Shown here: positions 35,168-43,959 of the stretch, in pieces
Layout: every line of letters starts with the position of its first letter
How positions within the stretch are numbered: position 1 is the first letter of the stretch
NCBI RefSeq assembly: GCF_002001165.1
Contig: NZ_MUNQ01000009.1
Span: 310,001-374,000 of the forward strand
Length of the DNA: 64,000 nucleotides
Origin: Rhodanobacter sp. C05
Lineage (GTDB): Bacteria; Pseudomonadota; Gammaproteobacteria; Xanthomonadales; Rhodanobacteraceae
Reading direction: 5' to 3'
Notes under the pieces: generated by a model
What the model saw: only the letters and a program-made list of their open reading frames with translations
Told to the model about the DNA's origin: nothing
Databases searched by the model: none
Position numbers and translations under genes: made by a program

Positions 35168-36034
35168 ATGTCGCCAAACCACGTCACCGAACTGGTCGAT
35201 CTGCTGCAGCTCGAGCGACTGGAGGACAACCTGTTCCGTGGCCAGAGCCGCGACATCGGCACCCGCTTCGTGTTCGGGGGTCAGGTGCTCGGACAAGCCT
35301 TGGCGGCGGCGCAGCAAACCGTTGATCCGGAACGCGAAGCGCACTCGCTGCATGCGTATTTCCTGCGCGCCGGCGATATCGATGCACCGATCGTGTACAG
35401 CGTGGAGCGCGCCCGCGATGGTGGTACGTTTTCGTCGCGGCGGGTGCTGGCGATCCAGCACGGCCAGCCGATCCTGAATGGCTCGATCTCGTTCCAGGTC
35501 CCGGAAGCCGGCGTCGAGCACCAGACCTCGATGCCTGAGGTGCCGGCGCCGGAAGACATCGAGCCGCTGCATCCGCTGCCGCCGAACGAGCTGTCGCGGC
35601 TGCCGGTAAAGCTGCAGCGTTGGCTGGGCATCGACGGCCCGTTCGAGTTCCGCCAGGTATGGCCGCGCGACGAACGCCACCCAGCCAAACGACCGCCGAT
35701 CCAGCACATCTGGTTCAGGCTCACCTCGCCGATCAGTGATTCGGCTATTCTGCATCGTGCGCTACTCGCCTATGCCTCGGACTTCCACCTGATCGGCACC
35801 GCCACCCTGCCGCATGGCATTTCCTACCTCACCCACAACGTGCAGATGGCCAGCCTCGACCATGCACTGTGGTTCCACCGCCCGTTCCGCGTCGATGAAT
35901 GGCTGTTGTATTCGTTTGACAGCCCCACCGCGCAAGGTGGTCGAGGCCTGGCGCGTGGGCAGATCTTCAGTCGCGACGGGCGTCTGGTGGCCTCCACCGC
36001 GCAGGAAGGGTTGATCCGCGTCCGCGGCGACTGA
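35168..36034 (+). CDS. tesB: Acyl-CoA thioesterase II
   Basis: 288 residues, a double hot-dog protein. FRGQSRDIGTRFVFGGQVLGQALAAAQQTV in the first fold and the catalytic region of the second (LLAYASDFHLIGTATLPHG, SLDHALWFHRPFRVDEWLLY) with GRGLARGQIF at the end match TesB. Hydrolyses medium- and long-chain acyl-CoA in the cytoplasm. Confidence 0.95.
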   Translation: MSPNHVTELVDLLQLERLEDNLFRGQSRDIGTRFVFGGQVLGQALAAAQQTVDPEREAHSLHAYFLRAGDIDAPIVYSVERARDGGTFSSRRVLAIQHGQPILNGSISFQVPEAGVEHQTSMPEVPAPEDIEPLHPLPPNELSRLPVKLQRWLGIDGPFEFRQVWPRDERHPAKRPPIQHIWFRLTSPISDSAILHRALLAYASDFHLIGTATLPHGISYLTHNVQMASLDHALWFHRPFRVDEWLLYSFDSPTAQGGRGLARGQIFSRDGRLVASTAQEGLIRVRGD

Positions 36035-36056
36035 GCCGATCGCGTAAACTGCGCAC

Positions 36057-36449
36057 ATGCGCCAGATCTATACCTCGCCCCGCCCGGAAAACATCGATCG
36101 TGTGGTTGCCCTGATGGCCGAACACGGCATCGAAGCCACCGTGGCCAACCGTTCCAACTACAAGCGCCAGAGCTACCAGCGGTTCAGTTACTCGCAGCAG
36201 CAGGACAGCCGTGACAGCTGGGCGCAGGTGTGGATCTCCCGCGCCGACGACTACACCAAGGCACGTGCGCTGCTGCGCGAGATCGGCATCGAGCCGGTGA
36301 TCCGCCATGGTGACGAACTGGCCGCCGCGCGCAACCCGTCGCCAACCATGCAGCGCGAGCACACCGTGGCCCGCGTGCGGCGCATCGTGCTTCTGCTCGT
36401 GCTCGCTGCATTCGCGATGGTGGTGCTGCGCTACCTGCACATCGTCTAG
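36057..36449 (+). CDS. Small DUF2007-like protein with C-terminal membrane anchor
   Basis: 130 residues. N-terminal alpha/beta part beginning with MRQIYTSPRPENIDRVVALMAEHGIE, an insert rich in Gln, Ser and Tyr, WAQVWISRADDYTKARALLREIGIEP typical of DUF2007 signal-transduction-like domains, and one membrane helix (IVLLLVLAAFAMVVLRYL). Homologues in Xanthomonas are called pathogenicity-like proteins, without a defined role. 22 bp after tesB, probably one transcript. Confidence 0.75.
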   Translation: MRQIYTSPRPENIDRVVALMAEHGIEATVANRSNYKRQSYQRFSYSQQQDSRDSWAQVWISRADDYTKARALLREIGIEPVIRHGDELAAARNPSPTMQREHTVARVRRIVLLLVLAAFAMVVLRYLHIV

Positions 36450-36501
36450 GTACCCGACGCGCCGATGGTGTCGTGCCCACAGGCAGGCATAGAATCAGGC
36501 C

Positions 36502-37209
36502 ATGCGCCGCACCGACCAAGTCCGCCTGTTCCAGACGCTGCCCCATGCATGCGGCTACTACGCCGAGCGCACCGCACAGAACCTGGTGCTCGATCCAGCC
36601 GCCCCTCATCTTGACCGGCTGTACGGACCGGCGCTTGAGCGCGGCTTCCGTCGCGCCGGCGGCCACCTGTACTTCCCGCATTGCCCGCAATGCCATGCCT
36701 GCACGCCATGCCGCATCGACGTGGCGAACTTCAAGCCAGACCGTGCCCAGCGCCGCTGCCTGAAACGCAATATCGACCTCATCGTCAGCGAGTCGATCCC
36801 CGGCTACAACCGCGAACGGCACGGCCTTTACGAACGCTACCTGCAGAGCCGTCATGCCGGCGGCGGCATGGACGATGCGGAAGCCAGCGACTTCCGCCGC
36901 TTCCTCACTGCGCCATGGAGCCCCACGTTATTCATGGAACTGCGTCAGGGCGAACGCTTGCTGGCCGTGGCGGTCACCGACGTCTGCTTGAACGGCATTT
37001 CAGCCGTCTATACGTTCTACGATCCCAGCGAAACGGCGCGCAGCCTCGGCACCTACGCGATCCTGCAGCAGATCGAACTGGCCCGTCGCCGCGGCGCACC
37101 ATGGCTGTATCTCGGCTTCTGGATCGACGGCCATCCGAAGATGGATTACAAGCGGCGCTTCAGACCGCTGCAGATCCGTACAGCCGATGGCTGGGTGGCG
37201 ATGTCGTAG
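36502..37209 (+). CDS. bpt: Aspartate/glutamate leucyltransferase
   Basis: 235 residues. Transfers Leu from Leu-tRNA to proteins with N-terminal Asp or Glu, marking them for ClpS-ClpAP (bacterial N-end rule). Recognised by CGYYAERTAQNL, FPHCPQCHACTPCRID, the NRERHGLYERYLQSRH block and the late LGFWIDGHPKMDYKRRF. Normal length. It is same-strand with tesB and the DUF2007 gene. Confidence 0.95.
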   Translation: MRRTDQVRLFQTLPHACGYYAERTAQNLVLDPAAPHLDRLYGPALERGFRRAGGHLYFPHCPQCHACTPCRIDVANFKPDRAQRRCLKRNIDLIVSESIPGYNRERHGLYERYLQSRHAGGGMDDAEASDFRRFLTAPWSPTLFMELRQGERLLAVAVTDVCLNGISAVYTFYDPSETARSLGTYAILQQIELARRRGAPWLYLGFWIDGHPKMDYKRRFRPLQIRTADGWVAMS

Positions 37210-37255
37210 CCCGATTTGCCATGCCTTGCATCTGGCGCATGGCTTTAGACCCTTG

Positions 37256-38779
37256 TCAGTCAGCTGTAACCGTCACCTTGGCCACTGATGGATACGGAAA
37301 CAGCTTCTCCAGCGGTATCGACAAGCCGTCGTCACCCACCACCCGGCAATGCCTGCGATTGAGCTGGCGCGGCTCACTGACGCCACAGCTGTGCGCGATG
37401 ATGCCGACTTCCTTCATCACGTTCGTGGCGTAGTGGTAGACGCGCTCGCTCTTGTCCAGCACCACCAGGCCGCGCTGCAGCTTCGGATTCTGCGTGGTGA
37501 TGCCGGTGGGACAGGTGTTGCGATTGCACTGCAATGACTGGATGCAGCCCAACGCCAGCATGAAGCCGCGCGCGGAATTGACGAAGTCGGCGCCGATCGA
37601 CAGCGCCCACGCCACGTCGTAGGCGGTGATGCACTTGCCCGAGCAGACCACCTTGATGCGCTCGCGCAGGCCCTTGACGATCAGCATGTCGAGCAGGGCA
37701 GGCAACGCCTCGTGCAGCGGCAGGCCGACGCCTTCCATCAGCGTCTGTGGCGCTGCGCCGGTGCCGCCTTCGGAACCGTCGACGATGATGAAATCCGGCG
37801 CGCTCTCGATGCCGCGCCGATGGATCTCGTCACACAGTTCGCCGATCCATTCCACGCCACCGAGTACCGCCTTGAAGCCCACCGGCTTGCCGGTGAGCTC
37901 TCGGATGTGGCTGATGCTGTCCATCAGTTGCGTGACGTTGCCGATGTCCAGATGGCGATTCGGGCTTTGCGAATCCTCACCCACCGGGATGCCGCGGATC
38001 GCGGCGATCTCGGCGGTGACCTTGGCGCCGGGCAGCAAGCCGCCCATGCCCGGCTTGGCGCCCTGCCCCAGTTTGATGCTGACCATCTTGACCTGCTTGT
38101 GCGCGCAGATCGCCAGCAGCTTGCCATCGTCAAGCTTGCCGTCCGGCGTGCGCACGCCGTACTTGGCGGTGCCGATCTCGAAGATGATGTCGCAGCCGCC
38201 TTCGAGGTGATACGGCGCCAGGCCGCCTTCGCCGGTATCCATCCAGATCCCGGCCTTGGCCGCGCCACGCGACAGCGCACGTACCGCCGGCGCCGACAGC
38301 GCGCCGAAGCTCATCGCCGAGATGTTGAAGAACGGCGCATGGCTGTATGGCTCACGCGCATAAGGGCCGATCGTCACCGGTACCGGCTTGACGTGATCCA
38401 CGCCGAGGTCCGGAAACGGCGCATTGACGAAGAACGGCACGCCCTCGCCACGCAGGTCGCGGCTGGAGCCGAACGCGTTGGTGTTGTCGACGTCCTTGGC
38501 CGCGCGGTAGACCCAGGTGCGCTGCGCGCGATTGAACGGCATCTCCTCGCGGTCACTGGAGTACAGGTACTGGCGGAAGAATTCGCCCAGATGCAGGAAC
38601 CAGTAGCGGAAATGTCCGATCACCGGAAAATTTCGCAGCACTGCGTTGCCGGTCTGGTTGCGGTCGACCACCCAGGTCACCAGCACCACGACCACCGCGA
38701 GTGCCAACAGCAGCAGCGCGAATGCCGTGCAGAGCTCCACCACGACGACCAGCCAGTGCGCGAATCCGCTCGATTCCAT
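37256..38779 (-). CDS. Membrane-anchored FMN-binding glutamate-synthase-like protein
   Basis: 507 residues. N-terminal hydrophobic helix (residues about 12-35), then the FMN barrel of the large glutamate synthase subunit: DGGEGG-like GEGGLAPYHLEGG, SIKLGQGAKPGMGG, GSEGGTGAAP, and a 3Fe-4S type cysteine pattern C-x5-C-x4-C in GCIQSLQCNRNTCPTG. The glutaminase domain and GltD partner are missing, so the classical reaction is unlikely unless ammonia is used. Such proteins are common and poorly characterised. Monocistronic; convergent with bpt. Confidence 0.85.
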   Translation of the reverse strand: MESSGFAHWLVVVVELCTAFALLLLALAVVVVLVTWVVDRNQTGNAVLRNFPVIGHFRYWFLHLGEFFRQYLYSSDREEMPFNRAQRTWVYRAAKDVDNTNAFGSSRDLRGEGVPFFVNAPFPDLGVDHVKPVPVTIGPYAREPYSHAPFFNISAMSFGALSAPAVRALSRGAAKAGIWMDTGEGGLAPYHLEGGCDIIFEIGTAKYGVRTPDGKLDDGKLLAICAHKQVKMVSIKLGQGAKPGMGGLLPGAKVTAEIAAIRGIPVGEDSQSPNRHLDIGNVTQLMDSISHIRELTGKPVGFKAVLGGVEWIGELCDEIHRRGIESAPDFIIVDGSEGGTGAAPQTLMEGVGLPLHEALPALLDMLIVKGLRERIKVVCSGKCITAYDVAWALSIGADFVNSARGFMLALGCIQSLQCNRNTCPTGITTQNPKLQRGLVVLDKSERVYHYATNVMKEVGIIAHSCGVSEPRQLNRRHCRVVGDDGLSIPLEKLFPYPSVAKVTVTAD

Positions 38780-38836
38780 GCTTGTTCTCCTCTCAATCAG
38801 CTGCCGTATCGATCAAGCCTAGCGCATCACCCACGC

Positions 38837-40018
38837 TTACAACTCGATGCGCAAATGCCCCGCCGCGCGTACCGCCTTGCCTACTGCCGCTTCCAGTGAT
38901 TCGGCACGCGCCAGTGTCACCGCCATGCGCCGACGACCACTGACGGTCGGCTTGCCGAAGATGCGCAACTGCGTATCCGGCTCGGCCAGCGCCTCGGCCA
39001 CGCCGTGGTAACGCGGCGCCGCGCCGTCGCCCTTGACCAGCACCGCACACGAGGCTGACGGCCCGTATTGGCGGATCACCGGAATCGGCAGACCGAGGAT
39101 CGCCCGCGCATGTAGCGCGAACTCGGAGAACTCCTGCGAGATCAGCGTGACCAGGCCGGTGTCGTGCGGGCGCGGACTGACCTCGGAGAAAATCACCGCG
39201 TCACCCTTGACGAAGAACTCCACGCCGAACACGCCCCAGCCGCCCAGCGCCCCGGTCACTGCCGCAGCCTGTCGCTGCGCTTCGGCCAGCGCAACTTCAC
39301 TCATCGGCTGCGGCTGCCACGACTCGCGATAATCGCCGTCCTCCTGGCGATGACCAATCGGCGCGCAGAAGCTGATGCCATTGGTATGCCGCACGGTGAG
39401 CATGGTGATCTCGTAATCGAAATCGACGAAGCCCTCGACGATCACGCGTCCCTTGCCGGCACGGCCACCGGACTGTGCGTAGTCCCACGCGTGCTGCAAT
39501 TCTTCTGCGTCGCACACCACGCTCTGACCCTTGCCGGATGAACTCATCACCGGCTTGATCACGAACGGATAACCGATCGCGGCAACCGCCTCGCGATACT
39601 GTGCTTCGTCATCGCAGAAACGGTACCGCGAGGTCGGCAGCTTCAGTTCCTCCGCGGCCAGCCGGCGGATGCCTTCGCGATCCATGGTCAGCCACGCCGC
39701 GCGGGCCGTCGGAATCACCCGCTGACCTTCCTTCTCCAGTTCGATCAGGGTCGGCGTGTGGATCGCCTCGATCTCCGGCACCACCAGATCGGGCTTTTCC
39801 AGTTCGATCAACGCACGCAGCGCCTTGCCGTCGAGCATGTCGATCACGTGGCTGCGATGGGCAATCTGCATCGCCGGCGCATTGGCGTAGCGATCCACCG
39901 CGATCACCTCGACCGCGTAGCGCTGCAACTCGATCGCAACTTCCTTGCCCAACTCGCCTGCGCCGAGCAACAGGACACGCAAGGCATGATCGGAATGCGG
40001 CGTACCAAACGGCTTCAT
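38837..40018 (-). CDS. purT: Formate-dependent phosphoribosylglycinamide formyltransferase
   Basis: 393 residues from ATG 40018, with GGAG six bases before it. An ATP-grasp ligase that makes formyl-GAR from GAR, formate and ATP in purine synthesis. [15 protein letters not shown] at the start, [12 protein letters not shown] (phosphate loop) and [12 protein letters not shown]...[12 protein letters not shown] at the metal site match PurT. Confidence 0.95.
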   Translation of the reverse strand: MKPFGTPHSDHALRVLLLGAGELGKEVAIELQRYAVEVIAVDRYANAPAMQIAHRSHVIDMLDGKALRALIELEKPDLVVPEIEAIHTPTLIELEKEGQRVIPTARAAWLTMDREGIRRLAAEELKLPTSRYRFCDDEAQYREAVAAIGYPFVIKPVMSSSGKGQSVVCDAEELQHAWDYAQSGGRAGKGRVIVEGFVDFDYEITMLTVRHTNGISFCAPIGHRQEDGDYRESWQPQPMSEVALAEAQRQAAAVTGALGGWGVFGVEFFVKGDAVIFSEVSPRPHDTGLVTLISQEFSEFALHARAILGLPIPVIRQYGPSASCAVLVKGDGAAPRYHGVAEALAEPDTQLRIFGKPTVSGRRRMAVTLARAESLEAAVGKAVRAAGHLRIEL

Positions 40019-40128
40019 CGGGTTCTCCGGAGCGGGCAAAGCGGCATTGTATGCGGCCGAGAGAGCAATCTGAGCGCCCGGTCCGGGTTCAAGGCCAGTT
40101 CGGAAGCCGGCAGCAGATCGGCACTTGT

Positions 40129-40150
40129 ATTTGATATCTATTTGATATCT
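40129..40150. promoter_or_regulatory. Tandem 11-bp direct repeat, candidate operator of the SPFH-Arc operon
   Basis: ATTTGATATCT occurs twice in immediate succession (40129-40139, 40140-40150), 29 bp before the SPFH start codon. Each copy contains the palindrome GATATC. The repeats lie over the likely core promoter (TTGTAT at 40125-40130, TATCTA at 40146-40151), and 11-bp spacing puts both sites on the same face of the helix. The downstream Arc-type protein is the obvious candidate to bind it; this is inference. Confidence 0.6.
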
Positions 40151-40178
40151 ACTTTGTGCATCTCAGGGAGACAACACC

Positions 40179-41048
40179 ATGAACGAACGCAATGGCTTTT
40201 CCATCGCCGGCATCCCTTTCATCGGGTTTTGCATCGTGCTGGCCGGCGTCTGCGCAGCACTGATTTTTACCGCCGATCCGGCACAGCCGGCGCTGCATAT
40301 CTTTGCCGGTACCGCCTTGGGCGTGCTCGAAGTGTTCCTGCTGAAAGGCTTCTTCCAGGTCGCGCCGAATGAAGGCCAGGTACTGCAGCTGTTCGGCAAG
40401 TACGCAGGCACTGTGCGTGATGCCGGCTTGCGCTGGACCAATCCGTTCTACGCCAGGCAGCGCCTGTCGCTGCGCGTGCGCAACTTCGAGAGCAGCAAGC
40501 TGAAGGTCAACGACAGCGACGGCAACCCGATCGAGATCGCCGCGGTGGTGGTATGGCAGGTGGTGGATACCGCCGAGGCGGTGTTCTGTGTCGACGACTA
40601 CGAGAACTATGTGCACATCCAGAGCGAATCGGCACTGCGGCAGATGGCGCAGAGCTATCCGTACGACTCGCACGACGACAACATACCGTCGCTGCGCAGC
40701 CACGGCGACGTGATCAACACGCATTTGCGCGACGAGATTCAGACCCGTCTCGGCAAGGCTGGTGTGCAGGTCGTCGAAGCGCGCATCAGTCACCTCGCCT
40801 ATGCCCAGGAAATCGCCCAGGCGATGCTGCAGCGGCAACAGGCCGGCGCCATCATCGCGGCGCGCACGAAGATCGTCGAAGGTGCCGTCAGCATGGTCGA
40901 AATGGCGCTCGACCAACTCAGCAAGCGTGGCGTGGTACAGCTCGACGAAGAGCGCAAGGCAGCCATGGTCAGCAACCTGCTGGTGGTACTGTGCGGCGAG
41001 CGCGGTACCCAGCCAGTGGTGAACACCGGTACCTTGTACAGCGGCTGA
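40179..41048 (+). CDS. SPFH/band-7 domain membrane protein
   Basis: 289 residues, ATG after AGGGAG. Two membrane segments at the N-terminus (residues about 8-55), then a band-7/stomatin domain ([51 protein letters not shown]) and a helical part rich in Ala, Gln and Glu ([38 protein letters not shown]) that should form the coiled coil of an oligomeric scaffold. It heads a tight operon with a ribbon-helix-helix protein, DUF4177 and a secreted protein. SPFH proteins organise membrane microdomains and often hold proteases or other complexes. Confidence 0.88.
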   Translation: MNERNGFSIAGIPFIGFCIVLAGVCAALIFTADPAQPALHIFAGTALGVLEVFLLKGFFQVAPNEGQVLQLFGKYAGTVRDAGLRWTNPFYARQRLSLRVRNFESSKLKVNDSDGNPIEIAAVVVWQVVDTAEAVFCVDDYENYVHIQSESALRQMAQSYPYDSHDDNIPSLRSHGDVINTHLRDEIQTRLGKAGVQVVEARISHLAYAQEIAQAMLQRQQAGAIIAARTKIVEGAVSMVEMALDQLSKRGVVQLDEERKAAMVSNLLVVLCGERGTQPVVNTGTLYSG

Positions 41049-41058
41049 GGAGCACACC

Positions 41059-41115
41059 ATGGGCGCCGCTCTCATCATCATCGCCAGCGCCGCCCGGCAC
41101 CACAGGCAGCACTGA
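41059..41115 (+). CDS. Possible 18-codon micro-ORF
   Basis: [18 protein letters not shown], preceded by GAGGAG six bases upstream and lying in the 73 bp between the SPFH gene and the Arc-type gene, in frame with the latter. Could be a tiny membrane peptide, a leader that couples translation, or a remnant. The good ribosome-binding site is the only support. Confidence 0.3.
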   Translation: MGAALIIIASAARHHRQH

Positions 41116-41121
41116 GCACGC

Positions 41122-41313
41122 ATGGCCGCCGAGAAAAAAGCCTATCCACTGCGCATCAGTGCTGCCGTGCTCGATGCGATGCAGCGCTGGTCCGATGACG
41201 AGCTGCGCAGTGTCAACGCGCAGATCGAATACGTGCTGCGCGAGGCACTGCGCAAGAATGGCCGATTGAAACCCGAAAAGGCCGCGCCGCCGGCCGATGA
41301 CGACAACCACTGA
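41122..41313 (+). CDS. Arc-family ribbon-helix-helix DNA-binding protein
   Basis: 63 residues. [44 protein letters not shown] is the Arc fold: beta-strand PLRI, two helices with the conserved [10 protein letters not shown]. The polar tail ends DDDNH. Probably a dimeric repressor of its own operon. Its stop overlaps the region of the next gene (21 bp to the following start). Confidence 0.85.
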   Translation: MAAEKKAYPLRISAAVLDAMQRWSDDELRSVNAQIEYVLREALRKNGRLKPEKAAPPADDDNH

Positions 41314-41333
41314 TGGTATCCAGGGAGCACCCG

Positions 41334-41528
41334 ATGACTGCGACATGGGAATACAAGGTTGTGACGCTGAAGCACGGTGGTGGTGGTCTCAAGCTCACCC
41401 TGACGCCAACGGACGACGAAGCCATCAGCGCGCTCAACCGTGAGGGTGCGCTTGGATGGGAGCTGGTCAACGCCGTCTGCGCCGGCCCGGCACAGCCGAC
41501 CGTGCTGTACTTCAAGCGACCGCGCTGA
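41334..41528 (+). CDS. DUF4177 small protein
   Basis: 64 residues from ATG 41334, preceded by GGGAG; an ATG at 41313 overlapping the Arc stop is in frame but lacks a site. The WEYKVV start, the Gly-rich bend and ALNREGALGWELVNAV are the DUF4177 signature. Function unknown; often found near SPFH or Arc-type genes and in stress clusters. Confidence 0.8.
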   Translation: MTATWEYKVVTLKHGGGGLKLTLTPTDDEAISALNREGALGWELVNAVCAGPAQPTVLYFKRPR

Positions 41529-41553
41529 GCGACCACCCACAGGAGGAATTTCC

Positions 41554-41931
41554 ATGATGAAACTTGCATACGCCATCTGCATCGCGCTTGGCCTTGGTGT
41601 CGGCGTGACGCACGCTGCCGGCACCGACTGCCAAGTTACCTCCAGCAAGATGCTCGACCATCTGGATCAGGGCGACTATGCCGGTGCCACGGCTGATTTC
41701 GATGGCACCGTGAAAGCAGCCCTCACCGCCGACAAATTGGCCAAGGTCTGGCAAGCGGTGACGCAACAGTTTGGCGCACGCGGCAAGCGCGAACCGGCGC
41801 GTGTCAGCGCAGCGAGTGCCCATGTCGTGGTGGTCACTCCCCTGCATTACGGCCAGAGCGTGATCGATGCGCAGGTAGCGTGTGATGCCGATGGCAAGAT
41901 TGGCGGTTTCTACATCAAGCCGCATCAATGA
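41554..41931 (+). CDS. Small secreted DUF3887-like protein
   Basis: 125 residues, ATG 41554 after AGGAGG. Signal peptide to THAAG, then a single NTF2-like segment: LDHLDQGDYAGATADFDGTVKAAL, LAKVWQAVTQQFGARG, and VVVVTPLHYGQSVIDAQVACDADGKIGGFYIKP, as in DUF3887 proteins, which bind small ligands or modify hydrolases. Last gene of the SPFH operon (25 bp after DUF4177). Confidence 0.75.
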   Translation: MMKLAYAICIALGLGVGVTHAAGTDCQVTSSKMLDHLDQGDYAGATADFDGTVKAALTADKLAKVWQAVTQQFGARGKREPARVSAASAHVVVVTPLHYGQSVIDAQVACDADGKIGGFYIKPHQ

Positions 41932-41941
41932 TCGCGATGTC

Positions 41942-42304
41942 TCAGGGAACGTTGGCGGCGACGGTCTGCAGCTGCGGCAACTTGAGCTCATTCCGCGTGC
42001 CGTCATCGTCGATCACGAACAGGCGGCCATCGCGCTGCGCCAGTACGGCGACATCGCCCACCGCACTGGGGCCAAGTCGTTGCAGCGGTCGCCCATCGGT
42101 GGCGTCGTAGAAGGTCAGCTGATTGGCTTGATCATCGGCGACCAACAGCCAGTCGTGACTGGCGTCATGCCAGCGCATCAATGAACCGGAACCCGCTGAC
42201 GGACGCACCAGACCGAAGCCGTTCAGCACGATCGCCAGCAGCCCCGCCAGCATGCCGGCAGCGGGCAACCATGGATGGATGCGCAGGATCGTGGCGAGGT
42301 TCAT
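41942..42304 (-). CDS. Hypothetical membrane-anchored protein
   Basis: 120 residues from ATG 42304; ATG 42328 is an equally open start. One hydrophobic helix (WLPAAGMLAGLLAIVLNGFG), then a single repeat-like beta segment (WLLVADDQANQLTFYDATDGRPLQRLGPSAVGDVAVLAQRDGRLFVIDDDG) resembling one or two blades of a propeller. No family is recognised. It may be cotranscribed with DUF423, and its stop is only 10 bp from the end of the SPFH operon. Confidence 0.6.
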   Translation of the reverse strand: MNLATILRIHPWLPAAGMLAGLLAIVLNGFGLVRPSAGSGSLMRWHDASHDWLLVADDQANQLTFYDATDGRPLQRLGPSAVGDVAVLAQRDGRLFVIDDDGTRNELKLPQLQTVAANVP

Positions 42305-42355
42305 GCCTGCATGCTCGCGCGGCGGCATGACAGGCGAATGACGAAGGTGCCGGCT

Positions 42356-42736
42356 TCAATCCCCGCTCGTACGCAGTGACAGACCCAATGCGATCCAGCC
42401 GCTGATGAAGGCCATGCCGCCGAACGGGGTGATGATGCCGGTCCAGCGCGGCGCCCCGAGCGCCAGCGCATACAGGCTGCCGCTGAACAATACGATACCG
42501 AGCGCGAAGGCAGCCGCCGCGACACGTCCACTGCGGCCACGACCCAGTCCCACCGCGAGTGCCAACGCCAGGGCATGCCAGACGTGATAGTCAACCGCGG
42601 TATGCCACAACTCACTGTGCGGCGCATCGAGTACGTCGCGCAAGGCATGCGCGCCGAACGCACCCAGCAGCACCGCGCTGGCTCCGGCTGCACCGATCAA
42701 CAGGCCGGCGCGGGTACTGACAGGATGTCGCAGCAT
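42356..42736 (-). CDS. DUF423 membrane protein
   Basis: 126 residues, four membrane segments. GLLIGAAGASAVLLGAFGAHALRD at the start and the TPFGGMAFISGWIALGLSL end are the DUF423 (YgdD) signature. Function unknown. Divergent from the Sco1 gene, sharing about 80 bp of promoter region. Confidence 0.9.
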   Translation of the reverse strand: MLRHPVSTRAGLLIGAAGASAVLLGAFGAHALRDVLDAPHSELWHTAVDYHVWHALALALAVGLGRGRSGRVAAAAFALGIVLFSGSLYALALGAPRWTGIITPFGGMAFISGWIALGLSLRTSGD

Positions 42737-42815
42737 GCGTGAATTCTCCGGCAGTCAGACCCCGTGTTGCAGCCGCTGTCGTATGCTTGATCGGTTGAAG
42801 ACTCCGGATTCTCGC

Positions 42816-43430
42816 ATGAAGCCCCGCCATCTACCGCGTGCCGCCCTGCTCTTGCTGCTTGTCGTCAGCCTGCTGTTGGGCGGCTGCCAGCGCAGCGAGC
42901 CGCTGCCGCTGCGGCTGACCAATGTCAGTGGCCACATGCCGGATCTCGACTTCAAGCTCATCGACGATCACGGCAAGACGGTTACCGGTGCCGACTATCG
43001 CGGCAAGGTGGTGGTGCTGTATTTCGGCTACACGCATTGCCCGGATGTCTGCCCACTGACTCTCGCACATCTGCATGTGGTGATGCAGCGGCTGGGGGCG
43101 CTGGCCGATGGTGCGCTCATCCTGTTCGTCAGTGTCGACCCGACCCGCGATACGCCGGATGTGATGCATACCTACGTCAATGCGTTCGACCCGCACGCGG
43201 TTGGACTTACCGGCGACCCGCGCATGGTCGAGTCGCTGGTCAAGCGTTACCGTTCGTCATTCACTCGCGAACCGGCCAGCATCGACGGCAACTACGAAGT
43301 CAGCCACGGCTCGGCGATCTATCTGTTTGACCGTGACGGCCACGCACGTGCGCTGGCCACACCGGCTGCCTCCCAGGATGACATCGTTCACGACCTGCAT
43401 CTGCTGCTCGACAACGGAGCCGCGCCATGA
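42816..43430 (+). CDS. SCO1/SenC-family copper chaperone
   Basis: 204 residues from ATG 42816, which gives a lipobox signal (LLLGGCQRSE, Cys near residue 24); ATG 42783 is possible. Thioredoxin fold with the copper motif CPDVC (near residue 78) and the distal His ligand in EVSHGSAIY. Sco1 delivers copper or reduces the CuA site of cytochrome oxidase subunit II in the periplasm. It overlaps the PCuAC gene by 4 bp. Confidence 0.93.
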   Translation: MKPRHLPRAALLLLLVVSLLLGGCQRSEPLPLRLTNVSGHMPDLDFKLIDDHGKTVTGADYRGKVVVLYFGYTHCPDVCPLTLAHLHVVMQRLGALADGALILFVSVDPTRDTPDVMHTYVNAFDPHAVGLTGDPRMVESLVKRYRSSFTREPASIDGNYEVSHGSAIYLFDRDGHARALATPAASQDDIVHDLHLLLDNGAAP

Positions 43431-43945
43431 AACCACGCAGCTTGTCGTTCCTGCTCGCCGGCCTGCTGCTTGCTGGCGGGGTACATGCCAGCGCGGCCGA
43501 ACACGTTCATGCCAGCCACGCCTGGATCCGTGTACTGCCGGGCAACCTGCCGGCCGGCGCCTATGTCACTCTCTCCAACGATGGCGGCAAAGCAGTCGCG
43601 CTGAGCGGGGCGGACAGCGCGACGTACGGTGACGTGATGCTGCATCAGAGTTCCAGCGAAGGCGGCATGAGCCGCATGATGATGGTCGATTCGCTGAGCG
43701 TTCCTGCCCATGGCTCGGCTGTGCTGGCGCCCGCCGGTTATCACTTGATGCTGATGAAGCCGACGCGGCCGGTGAAGCCCGGCGACTTGGTCAGGTTGAT
43801 CCTCAAATTCACCGATGGCAGCACCCTGCCCACCGATTTCCTCGCACGCCCGGCCAATGCTGTGGATGCGGGTGAGGATCAGGCCGTGCCAGCCACGGAC
43901 ATGAAATCGATGGATCACGCTGCGATGCCGCAGGTGGGCCACTGA
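43427..43945 (+). CDS. PCuAC-type periplasmic copper chaperone
   Basis: 172 residues. Signal peptide to ASAAE. The copper ligands follow the pattern H/M-x10-M-x21-H-x-M: MLHQ, SRMMMV and GYHLMLM. The C-terminal extension has extra His and Met (MKSMDHAAMPQVGH) that may add a second copper site. PCuAC inserts Cu(I) into CuA. Coupled to the Sco1 gene; the facing gene, ctaG, also serves cytochrome oxidase. Confidence 0.92.
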   Translation: MKPRSLSFLLAGLLLAGGVHASAAEHVHASHAWIRVLPGNLPAGAYVTLSNDGGKAVALSGADSATYGDVMLHQSSSEGGMSRMMMVDSLSVPAHGSAVLAPAGYHLMLMKPTRPVKPGDLVRLILKFTDGSTLPTDFLARPANAVDAGEDQAVPATDMKSMDHAAMPQVGH

Positions 43946-43959
43946 GCCAACGTCACTGA

